Positions 17,477 to 24,890 of a stretch of DNA of 54,139 nucleotides are shown here, one piece after another. A program made the translations under genes and the position numbers. The number at the start of each line of letters is the position of its first letter. The first letter of the stretch is position 1. The notes under the pieces were generated by a model. It was not told the origin of the DNA, ran no database searches, and saw only the letters and a list, made by a program, of their open reading frames with translations. The DNA comes from Acidimicrobiales bacterium (GTDB taxonomy: Bacteria > Actinomycetota > Acidimicrobiia > Acidimicrobiales > Palsa-688), in assembly GCA_036378675.1 (NCBI GenBank), contig DASUWA010000010.1, positions 78,661-132,799 on the forward strand, read 5' to 3'.

Positions 17477-18653
17477 GGCAGTGATCGTCGACTTGACGCG
17501 AACCGCGTTCGGCAAGCGCAACGGTGCCCTGGCGGGATGGCATCCGACCGATCTCCTCGGGTTCACGCTGCGCCACCTGGTCTACCGAAATGGGGTCGAC
17601 CCTGAGCTCCTGGACGACGTCGTCTGCGGTTGCGTCACGCAGTCGGGAGAACAGGGCTGCAACGTCGGCAGGAACGCGGTCATCGCCGGCGGACTTCCGT
17701 GGACGCTCTCCGCCACGAGCGTTGACCGGCAGTGCGGCTCTTCGCAGCAAGCGCTCCACTTCGTGGCGGCCAGCGTGATGTCGGGCATGTACGACCTGGC
17801 CATCGCGTGCGGCGTCGAGTCGATGTCCCGGGTGCCGATGGCTTCGAACGCGCGCGGCGGAACCGGTCCGTTCTCGCCGGCCTTCATGAGCGAGATCGAC
17901 AACCAGCTGTGGGCGCAGTTCCGGGTCGCGCAGGTTCTTGCCGATCAGGAGGGGATCACCCGCGAGGAGATGGACGCCTACGCGCTGGAAAGCCACCGTC
18001 GCGCGGCGGAGTCAACCCAAAGCGGCCACTTCGCGAAGGAGATCCTCCCCGTCCCGATCAAGGATCCCGAGTCGGGCGAGCTGACCGACGCGGTGCTCGA
18101 ATCGGACGAGGGGATCCGTCCCAACTCGACGATGGAGGCGCTCGCGGCGCTTCCGCCGGCGCAGTCGTGGGAACCGGAGACCGCGCCGGGGATCACCGCC
18201 GGCAACTCTTCGCAGATGACCGATGGAGCGGCGGCCGCTCTCATCGCAGACCGGTCCACCGCGGAGCGGCTCGGGCTGCCGATCCGCGCCCGGCTGATCC
18301 ATTTCGCGGTCGGGGCAGAAGATCCGGTCCTCGTGTTGTCTGCTCCCAACCGGGTGACCCGCCGGCTCCTCGACCGTTCCGGGATGAAGATCGCCGACTT
18401 CGACGCCATCGAATGCAACGAGGCGTTCGCCGCGATCGTTCTACGGTGGGCGCGAGAGTTCTCACCCGATCCGGAGTTGCTCAACCCTCGCGGCGGCGCG
18501 ATCGCGATAGGTCACCCACTCGGCGCGAGCGGGGTACGCATGACCGCCACTCTGCTCAACCACCTCGAGGCGACCGGAGGGCGTTACGGGCTGCAGACGA
18601 TGTGCGAGGGCGGCGGGCAGGCCAACTGCACGGTCATCGAGCGCCTCGGGTAG
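17463..18653 (+). CDS. Acetyl-CoA acyltransferase (thiolase)
   Basis: A 396-residue thiolase with the full catalytic set: nucleophile Cys91 in DRQCGSSQQA, His351 in GHPLGASG and the second Cys381 in CEGGGQAN. NSSQMTDGAAA is the usual thiolase signature. It should cleave 3-oxoacyl-CoA to acetyl- or propionyl-CoA in beta-oxidation. GTG 17463 is preferred over 17460 because AGGAAGGAG (17447-17455) then has a 7-base spacer; the gene overlaps the previous one by 14 bases. It is the last gene of the operon that begins at 13478, and a palindromic repeat follows. Confidence 0.93.
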   Translation: MAVREAVIVDLTRTAFGKRNGALAGWHPTDLLGFTLRHLVYRNGVDPELLDDVVCGCVTQSGEQGCNVGRNAVIAGGLPWTLSATSVDRQCGSSQQALHFVAASVMSGMYDLAIACGVESMSRVPMASNARGGTGPFSPAFMSEIDNQLWAQFRVAQVLADQEGITREEMDAYALESHRRAAESTQSGHFAKEILPVPIKDPESGELTDAVLESDEGIRPNSTMEALAALPPAQSWEPETAPGITAGNSSQMTDGAAAALIADRSTAERLGLPIRARLIHFAVGAEDPVLVLSAPNRVTRRLLDRSGMKIADFDAIECNEAFAAIVLRWAREFSPDPELLNPRGGAIAIGHPLGASGVRMTATLLNHLEATGGRYGLQTMCEGGGQANCTVIERLG

Positions 18654-18683
18654 GCGTGGGCCTAGGCGAGCTTCCTAAGGTTG

Positions 18684-18777
18684 CTCACGTTTGGGCGGGT
18701 GAATCTCGGTTTGGGAGTGGATTCGTGCCATCGATTGCCTGAATCCACTCCCGAACGCACATTTCACGCCCAGTGAG
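18684..18777. repeat. Imperfect palindromic repeat between convergent genes, possible terminator
   Basis: Arms at 18684-18724 and 18741-18777 are inverted copies. The inner 12 bp (GGGAGTGGATTC against GAATCCACTCCC, 18713-18724 and 18741-18752) match perfectly around a 16-base loop. It lies between the convergent thiolase and alcohol dehydrogenase genes and could end both transcripts, but it has no T tract. A related copy lies at 47184-47221. Confidence 0.7.
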
Positions 18778-18815
18778 TCCCCGGGGCGGCGTAACCGCGC
18801 CCGACCACCAGGCAA

Positions 18816-20054
18816 CTACCGGTGGTCGAAGGCGACCTTGATCGCCCCGCTCGACGCCTGGTCTGCGAGCGCCGCGAAGGCGTCCCGCCACTCGGAAAGC
18901 CGGAACGTATGCGTGAGCATCGGGGTGATGTCGACCCGCCCCTCTTGAACAAGTTCGAGGTAGTGCTCGATGGCGTGCCGGCGAACGCCTTCGACCTCCT
19001 CAACACCGAAGGCGTTCGAACCGACCCAGTTGAGCTCCTTGAAGTACAAGGGGCTCCACTCCCAGCGACCCGGCGCATGAAAACCGGACTTAACCAGAGT
19101 CCCACGCGCTCGCAGCAGTCTAACGCCCACTTCCAGTGTTTCAGGTTTACCGATGGTGTCGTAAACGACGTCGATCCCGCCGGGATGGCACATGGGAAGC
19201 CCGGTGGTGCCGCCGACCAGCTTCCCGCCGGACCACGCGGCGAGCTCCTCGATGATCTGCATCCGGTCGTCCGGAGGCAGCACCACCGACGCTCCCAGCT
19301 TCCGAGCCAGCGAAGCCTGAGCGTCGAAACGCGCGATCACCGCAACCTCGACGTCGGGGTACAGGGCTCGAAGCACTCCGAGGGCCGCCGTTCCCAAAGC
19401 GCCCGCCCCGTACACGAGCGCCCGGCCCCCCGCTGGCGGCGCGTGACGGGTAACCGCGTGCAGCGAAACGGAAAACGGATCTGCCAGCACCGCCTGCTCG
19501 TCGCGCACCGCGTCGGGTACCGGGAACAGCATGGTCGGGTGAGCCGGCATCAGCTCCGCGTACCCTCCGGTCGCGTCGCTCGACAATCCGATATGGATAC
19601 CTACTGCGATGTCGCCGGCGGTGAAGTTGTAACAGAGGCTGTAGTCGCCTACTTCGCACGACGCGCACAGCGGAGAGATTCCGCGCGGCACGCAGGAGAG
19701 CCACGGGTTCAACACGACCCGCTGACCGACTTCCACGCCGGTAGCTGAAGGTCCGAGCTCGACGACCTCGGCCACCACCTCGTGGCCCATTACTTGTGGG
19801 AAGGAGCAGAGGCCGGCCATGGCGTTGTCGGTGTCCTCGTCGCCGAAGTCGAGCAACGCCATCTTCGAGTCAGAGCCGCAGATCCCGACCAGCAAAGGAC
19901 GGGTCACGACCCAGTCGGGCCTGAGCGGCTTGGTGTCGTTCACCTCCATGAGCCGCATCGGGGTGACGGCAAGATTTCCGAGCAGCCTGTTCGAAGCGGC
20001 CTCTGCCGGCGGGTCCCAGGGCTCTGCGTCAACGCCCCACAAGAGTGCCTTCAT
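18816..20054 (-). CDS. Zinc-dependent medium-chain alcohol dehydrogenase
   Basis: A 412-residue MDR-family dehydrogenase, longer than usual (about 350). Catalytic zinc ligands fit GICGSD and GHE. The structural zinc lobe shows four Cys spread over CVPRGISPLCASCEVGDYSLC. The NAD(P) fold reads VYGAGALGTAALGVL. It probably oxidises a hydroxyl group in the catabolic pathway. The first 60 residues hold a family-atypical insert (EPWDPPAEAASNRLLGNLAVTP). It is the third gene of the minus-strand operon after the acyl-CoA dehydrogenase and SDR, overlapping the SDR stop as ATGA. Family confident, substrate unknown. Confidence 0.9.
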   Translation of the reverse strand: MKALLWGVDAEPWDPPAEAASNRLLGNLAVTPMRLMEVNDTKPLRPDWVVTRPLLVGICGSDSKMALLDFGDEDTDNAMAGLCSFPQVMGHEVVAEVVELGPSATGVEVGQRVVLNPWLSCVPRGISPLCASCEVGDYSLCYNFTAGDIAVGIHIGLSSDATGGYAELMPAHPTMLFPVPDAVRDEQAVLADPFSVSLHAVTRHAPPAGGRALVYGAGALGTAALGVLRALYPDVEVAVIARFDAQASLARKLGASVVLPPDDRMQIIEELAAWSGGKLVGGTTGLPMCHPGGIDVVYDTIGKPETLEVGVRLLRARGTLVKSGFHAPGRWEWSPLYFKELNWVGSNAFGVEEVEGVRRHAIEHYLELVQEGRVDITPMLTHTFRLSEWRDAFAALADQASSGAIKVAFDHR

Positions 20055-20857
20055 GTGTCCTCCGATCCTCCAGGCACAACGGTGCCCCTTGCCGGGATCA
20101 CTGACGCGATTCCCGAAATGTAGGAGTCGATGTCTGCGTCCTTGCCGGTGACTATCTCCTTCATGTCCGGGAGGTAGTGCTCGAACCGGTCACCTTCGAT
20201 CGCCGCGACGATGCCCTCCGCAACGACGAGCGGCGGAACCTTGGGAATCTCGAACAACGCCGGGTCCTCTCCGGGCCGGTCCCAGATGTCGGTGTCGATC
20301 GGGCCTGGCTGGATCAAGCGCACCGCCACGTTGGTGCCCGCGAGGTCGATAGCCATCGACTCGCTCCAACCCGTCAGCGCGAACTTGCTGGCGCAGTACG
20401 CGGCTTCGTGGGGGATGCCGAGCCTTCCGCCCGTGCTGGCGACGTTCACGATCACCCCTCCGGGGCCTTCGAGCAGGCGGGGTAGCAGGCGCAGAGTCAT
20501 GCGGGCGGGCGAAAGGAAGTTGACCCGAAGGGTGAGCTCGACTTCGTCGGTGGTCAGCTCGGTTACAGCACGGCGTTTCGGGATCGCCGCGTTGTTCACG
20601 AGCACCTCGAGACCCCCGAACTCGTCCCAGGCCTCGTCGACCAATCGTTCGGCAAGGTCCAGGTCGCCAAGATCGGCGACCCACATCCGGCTCGCCGGGG
20701 AGTCCTTCTTGCAACCGTCGAGAACGGACTGCAGGAGCGCCGACCGGCGGCCCACGAGCCCGACGGTCGCTCCCATGCTTGCCATCAACCGGGCAGTTGC
20801 CGCGCCGATCCCGGAGCTCGCACCCGTAACCAGAACCCTCGCACCTTCAACTCGCAT
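20051..20857 (-). CDS. Short-chain dehydrogenase/reductase
   Basis: A 268-residue classical SDR. The cofactor loop is VTGASSGIG near the N-terminus, followed by LVNNAAIP, the catalytic Ser in NVASTGGRLG and the Tyr and Lys in YCASK. The ATG at 20857 directly precedes the fold and lies 8 bases after the upstream stop; a longer open frame exists but would run into the preceding gene. It probably oxidises or reduces a hydroxyl or keto group. Gene order acyl-CoA dehydrogenase, SDR, alcohol dehydrogenase points to one pathway. Confidence 0.9.
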   Translation of the reverse strand: MRVEGARVLVTGASSGIGAATARLMASMGATVGLVGRRSALLQSVLDGCKKDSPASRMWVADLGDLDLAERLVDEAWDEFGGLEVLVNNAAIPKRRAVTELTTDEVELTLRVNFLSPARMTLRLLPRLLEGPGGVIVNVASTGGRLGIPHEAAYCASKFALTGWSESMAIDLAGTNVAVRLIQPGPIDTDIWDRPGEDPALFEIPKVPPLVVAEGIVAAIEGDRFEHYLPDMKEIVTGKDADIDSYISGIASVIPARGTVVPGGSEDT

Positions 20858-20865
20858 GTCGGCCC

Positions 20866-22065
20866 CTACCTGCGCGGTAGCTGGATGGCCTTGTCGGCGA
20901 TGATGTTCTTCTGCACTTCCGTCGCGCCGGCACCGATCGACGTATACCTCTGCCACGGATAATTGTGTGCGGCGTGACCGCCGTTCACCGCGTCGGCTCC
21001 ACCTTTTTCAAGGATTCCTATCGGTCCGAGGATGTCGATGTAGAGCTCGGCCAGGCTCTGTGAGAGAAAGCTCCATTGAAGCTTCGCTAACGGCACCTCC
21101 GGCCAGTTCTTTTCACCCTTGAGAACCTTCGACAAAGCACGCACGTTCAGCAATCGGGTGAACTCGATGTGTGTCCACATGCGGGCAATCCGCTCCCTGA
21201 TGTCGGGATCGCTCAAAGCCGCCGGGTTGTGCTTGCGTGCGGCCTCGATCATGTCCTCCAGCTCCTGCTTGAGCCCGATCGACAGGCCGGACGTTCCCAC
21301 CCGTTCGTGGCCGAGAGTCCCCATCGCGACACCCCAACCGTTGCCCTCGTCCCCGAGCCGGTACTCGACCGGGATCTGCGCGTCGGTGAAGAAGACCTCG
21401 TTGAAGAGGCACTCCCCCGTGACGTCGCGTATCGGCCTGCATTCGATTCCCGGCAGCTCCATGTCGACGATCAGCGCGGTGATTCCCTCGTGCTTCGCAC
21501 CCCGCTCGATGGCCGTGGAGTCGGTGCGGACCAGGAACAGGCCCCACTTGGCCAGGTGCGCAGTCGAGATCCAGATCTTCTGGCCATTCAGCACATAGAC
21601 GTCGCCGTCGCGAACCGCTTTGGTGCGAAGGTTGGCGAGGTCGCTCCCGGCTTCGGGCTCGGTGAAACCCTGGCACCAGTGAACGTCCGCGTTGATGATT
21701 CCGGGCAACCACATCTGCTTCTGCTCTTCGGTGCCCCAGCGGATGATCATCGGGCCGATCTGCCAGATGCCGTTGGCGTTGTAGATGCCGGGGGCCTTCG
21801 CGGCGGCCATCTCCTGCGAGTAGATGACGTTCTGCATGATCGTCGCTTCGCGGCCGCCCCACTCTCTCGGCCAGTTGATGGCCGCCCACTTGCCCTCGTT
21901 GAGCCGGCGTTGCCAGGCCTGGCGGCGCTGCATCGTCCGCTTGGTGGTGTCCGATTGGGCGGGCCCGATCTCGCCCTGGTCGCGAAAGTCCGGAAGGTTG
22001 GCGTCGAGCCAGGCACGAAGCTCGGCCCGGAACTCCTCGTCCTCCCGTTCGTAGGAGAAGTCCAC
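20866..22065 (-). CDS. Acyl-CoA dehydrogenase, FadE-type, catalytic-like subunit
   Basis: A 399-residue acyl-CoA dehydrogenase with WCQGFTEPEAGSDLANLRT and LNGQKIWISTAH (FAD and substrate motifs) and GAGATEVQKNIIADKAIQ at the C-terminus. It begins with VDFSYEREDEEFRAELRAWL, typical of the longer subunit of alpha2beta2 FadE enzymes. The GTG at 22065 lies 7 bases after a minus-strand TACCTT -10 box, so the message is probably leaderless. The divergent gene at 22133 encodes a shorter dehydrogenase that looks like its partner; in mycobacteria such pairs are usually adjacent in one operon. The shared control region carries operator 2. Confidence 0.92.
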   Translation of the reverse strand: MDFSYEREDEEFRAELRAWLDANLPDFRDQGEIGPAQSDTTKRTMQRRQAWQRRLNEGKWAAINWPREWGGREATIMQNVIYSQEMAAAKAPGIYNANGIWQIGPMIIRWGTEEQKQMWLPGIINADVHWCQGFTEPEAGSDLANLRTKAVRDGDVYVLNGQKIWISTAHLAKWGLFLVRTDSTAIERGAKHEGITALIVDMELPGIECRPIRDVTGECLFNEVFFTDAQIPVEYRLGDEGNGWGVAMGTLGHERVGTSGLSIGLKQELEDMIEAARKHNPAALSDPDIRERIARMWTHIEFTRLLNVRALSKVLKGEKNWPEVPLAKLQWSFLSQSLAELYIDILGPIGILEKGGADAVNGGHAAHNYPWQRYTSIGAGATEVQKNIIADKAIQLPRR

Positions 22066-22098
22066 GCGGACAAAGGTAACGCGCTGCCGTCCGGGATG

Positions 22099-22112
22099 TG
22101 ACACGCGTGTCA
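22099..22112. promoter_or_regulatory. TGAC-N6-GTCA operator 2 (perfect palindrome)
   Basis: TGACACGCGTGTCA is a perfect 14-bp palindrome in the 67-bp gap between the divergent dehydrogenase genes. A -10 box TACGAT (22120-22125) follows on the plus strand, 7 bases before the GTG at 22133. TACCTT serves the other side. A bound repressor would cover both promoters. Confidence 0.8.
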
Positions 22113-22132
22113 GGGTTTGTACGATCACGTCC

Positions 22133-23245
22133 GTGGATTTCACCTTCAGCCCGGAGCAGGAAGCGCTGCGCGAGACGGTCCGTTCTTTTCTGACCAGGCC
22201 TTCAGACGCCGGATACACCCGGCGGATGATCGATGACGAACGAGGATTCACCGACGAGTGGTGGTCCGAGATCGCCTCACTGGGCTGGACGGGGATGCTG
22301 GTGCCGGAAGAGTTCGGCGGTGCCGGACTGGGACTGATCGACCTCGTGGTCCTGCAGGAGGAGATGGGCAAGCTGCCGCTTGCGGGACCGTTCTTCTCGT
22401 CGTCGGTCGCGGCAACGCTGGCTGCGATCCACTTGCGCGACGCCGGCTTACAGCGCAGCCTGGCGGCCGGAACGATCAAGGGCACCGTCGCAATCGAAGA
22501 GGGACAGAGCGGCTCGCCCCTCGACTCGATTACCACGACCGCGACGTCGAGCGACGGCGAATGGGAGCTTCACGGTTCGAAACCCGTCGTTGTAGACGGC
22601 CACACCGCGGACGTCGCGGTCGTAGTCGCGCGCGAACCCGACGGGAAGCTCGCCTCGTTCGCACTCGACCGGCCCGCGGGCGAACTCGTCCCGGCACTCG
22701 ACGTGACTCGCAAGGTCGCCCGGGTCACCCTTGACGGTCGTCGAGCGAGGCGCATCGGACCGCCGGGCGATCAGACCGCCCTTCTGGAGAGGATTGGCGA
22801 CGACATCGCGATCGCCCTCTGCGCGGAGACGGTAGGGGCCGGCGAGCAGGCCCTCCGCATGGCGATCGAGTACTCGAAGCAACGGGTGCAATTCGACCGG
22901 CCCATCGCGACGTTCCAGGCAATCAAGCACAAGATCGTCGACATGCTCCACCAGTTGGAGCTCGCCCGGGTCGGCACCCACTGGGCCGCGTGGGCCAGTC
23001 AGGTCGACGACCCGGTTCGCGCCTCTGCTGCGGCGGCGTGCAAATCGTTCGTATCAGAGGCCGCAGTGATGGTCACCGCCGAAAACATCCAGGTCCACGG
23101 CGGGGTCGGGTTCACCTGGGATGTCGACTGCCATCTGCTCTTCCGGCGGGTGAAGCAGAACGACGTGCTGTTCGGTTCGCAAGCCTGGAACCGTCAGCGC
23201 CTGGCAAGCCTCATTCTTGACGCTGCTCAACCAGCGCGCGCTTAA
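22133..23245 (+). CDS. Acyl-CoA dehydrogenase, FadE-type, small subunit
   Basis: A 370-residue acyl-CoA dehydrogenase with LVPEEFGGAGLGLIDLVVLQEEMG near residue 65, YSKQRVQFDRPIATFQAIKHKIVDM and HGGVGFTWDVDCHLLFRR. The middle domain is shortened and lacks a normal EPGAGSD motif, as in the non-catalytic or FAD-sharing beta subunits of FadE heterotetramers. GTG 22133 is preceded by TACGAT at a 7-base distance, so it is probably leaderless. Its likely partner is the divergent gene ending at 22065. Its last 35 bases overlap the convergent ligase gene. Heteromer formation is inferred. Confidence 0.9.
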   Translation: MDFTFSPEQEALRETVRSFLTRPSDAGYTRRMIDDERGFTDEWWSEIASLGWTGMLVPEEFGGAGLGLIDLVVLQEEMGKLPLAGPFFSSSVAATLAAIHLRDAGLQRSLAAGTIKGTVAIEEGQSGSPLDSITTTATSSDGEWELHGSKPVVVDGHTADVAVVVAREPDGKLASFALDRPAGELVPALDVTRKVARVTLDGRRARRIGPPGDQTALLERIGDDIAIALCAETVGAGEQALRMAIEYSKQRVQFDRPIATFQAIKHKIVDMLHQLELARVGTHWAAWASQVDDPVRASAAAACKSFVSEAAVMVTAENIQVHGGVGFTWDVDCHLLFRRVKQNDVLFGSQAWNRQRLASLILDAAQPARA

Positions 23246-24725
23246 CCACTTTTCCGGTGGCGTTGCGCGGGAGCTCGTCGACGAAGGAGATCTGGCGAGG
23301 GATCTTGTAGTCGCTCAACCGCTCGGACAGAAAAGCGCGCACCTTCTCCGTGTCCACGTCCGCGCCTTCCACCGTCACGATCCACGCGGCTACGTCTTCC
23401 CCGAGAACCGCATGGGGTATGCCTGCGACCGCGGCCTCACGAACCCCGGGATACTCGAGAAGAACCGACTCCACGTCGGAGGCATGGACGTTGTTCCCGC
23501 CGCGGATGATGACGTCCTTCGCTCTCCCGACGATGTACAGATAGCCGTCCTCGTCCAGGCGGGCGAGATCGCCGGTGTGCAGCCACCCGTCCCGCCACGC
23601 GTCCCTGGTGGCCTCCGTGTCGTTGAAGTACTCGCGTTCCTTGCCCGGGTTGGAGACGAGCAGCTCTCCGACCTCGCCGGCGGGTAGCTCCTCGCCCTCC
23701 TCCCCGATGATCTTCACGGTCATGGGCGGGACCGGTCTGCCCACCGAGCCGACCCTCCGCTCCGCCTCCTCCGGGGGCAGGACGCAGTACGCGGATCCGG
23801 CTTCGGTCATGCCCCAGTTGTTCGAAACCCAAGCGCCGGGAAGGCGGTCTCGAAGCCGGCGGAAGGTCTCCGGGGCCAGGGGGGCGCTCCCGAGGCTCAC
23901 CATCTTCAGGCTCGACAGATCGGCTGCCTCGAAGCGCGGGTGTGCGAGCAGCAGGTGCGCCATCGCGGGTACGAGGAACACGGCTGACGGCCGCCGGTGC
24001 TCGACGATGTCGAGCCACTGGCCGGCGTCGAAGCGCGGCTGGTAGAGACTGGTCATGCCGAGCTTCATCGGGTTGTAGAGCGACGAGATCCCGGCGAAAG
24101 TGAACAACGGCGACGAGTGAAGCCAGCCGTCACCGGTCCAGTTGGGCAGCATGTTGGGCATCATCGAGGCGTTGCTGTGCCTCACCACGACGCCCTTCGG
24201 GCGCCCCGTAGTCCCGGACGTGTAGATGATGTCAGCCATGTCTGTCGGGTCGAGTGGCACCTGGATCGGGTCACCTCTCCGCCCAACGTCGGCCCATCCG
24301 TGGTGGTCTCCCGATGCTTCACCGGTCGTCGCGGTCCACCGCAGCGATCGCAGCGAGGATCTGACCTGATCGAATGCGGACTGGGTAGCCGCGCCGACGA
24401 AGGCAGCGACTGCGCCGGAGTGGTCGAGCACGTACTCGAGTTCTCGACGGGCGAGCCGGGTGTTGGTGGGGACTGCGACCGCCCCTGACTTGTGGATCCC
24501 CGAGTAGGCGACGATCCACTCCAGGCAGTCTTCCATGGGGAGGTAGATCGCCACCCTGTCGCCCTTGGCGACACCGGCATCGATCAACGCAGAGGCGATT
24601 CGGTCCGATTCGCCGTCCCACTCGGAGAAAAAGAGAGCACGGTCACGCCCCAGGTCCACGTGAGCGATCTCGCCCGGGAAGTGCTCGGCCATCATTCTCA
24701 GCTGGTCGGTCAACAGATCACTCAA
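23211..24725 (-). CDS. Acyl-CoA synthetase (AMP-binding)
   Basis: A 504-residue ANL-family ligase with DIIYTSGTTGRPKGVVV (P-loop), NNWGMTEAG, TGDLARLDEDGYLYIVGRAKDVIIRGG split across A7-A8, and the catalytic lysine motif ELPRNATGKVVKRAL near the end. All core motifs are intact. It starts at TTG 24725, close to operator 3, and stands alone on the minus strand. It activates a fatty or aromatic acid to CoA; the substrate cannot be told. It differs clearly from the three other ligases here, which suggests division of labour rather than recent duplication. Confidence 0.92.
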   Translation of the reverse strand: MSDLLTDQLRMMAEHFPGEIAHVDLGRDRALFFSEWDGESDRIASALIDAGVAKGDRVAIYLPMEDCLEWIVAYSGIHKSGAVAVPTNTRLARRELEYVLDHSGAVAAFVGAATQSAFDQVRSSLRSLRWTATTGEASGDHHGWADVGRRGDPIQVPLDPTDMADIIYTSGTTGRPKGVVVRHSNASMMPNMLPNWTGDGWLHSSPLFTFAGISSLYNPMKLGMTSLYQPRFDAGQWLDIVEHRRPSAVFLVPAMAHLLLAHPRFEAADLSSLKMVSLGSAPLAPETFRRLRDRLPGAWVSNNWGMTEAGSAYCVLPPEEAERRVGSVGRPVPPMTVKIIGEEGEELPAGEVGELLVSNPGKEREYFNDTEATRDAWRDGWLHTGDLARLDEDGYLYIVGRAKDVIIRGGNNVHASDVESVLLEYPGVREAAVAGIPHAVLGEDVAAWIVTVEGADVDTEKVRAFLSERLSDYKIPRQISFVDELPRNATGKVVKRALVEQRQE

Positions 24726-24735
24726 CGGCGAAACC

Positions 24736-24749
24736 TGACGCGCGTGTCA
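24736..24749. promoter_or_regulatory. TGAC-N6-GTCA operator 3
   Basis: TGACGCGCGTGTCA sits between two divergent ligase genes. On the plus strand TATACA (24750-24755) directly follows and fits a -10 box, placing transcription near 24762. The site would block this promoter and lie just upstream of the TTG start at 24725 on the other strand. Confidence 0.75.
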
Positions 24750-24816
24750 TATACAGTGGAACCGAATGTAGCGGGCCGGCGACTGACCAGTCGAGCGACG
24801 GTCGAGTGAGGGATGG

Positions 24817-24888
24817 ATGGCAGAAACCCACCAACGCGACGCACTCATTCGATTGGAGCGCGTCGACCCGGCAGAGAGACGCCTCTAG
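24817..24888 (+). CDS. Possible leader peptide upstream of ligase
   Basis: A 23-codon frame (MAETHQRDALIRLERVDPAERRL) starts at ATG 24817 with GAGG five bases before it and stops at 24886-24888. Two bases later the GTG at 24891 opens the ligase frame. It may only serve to carry ribosomes to the ligase start. There is no similarity to a known leader peptide, so this is a weak call. Confidence 0.35.
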   Translation: MAETHQRDALIRLERVDPAERRL

Positions 24889-24890
24889 CC

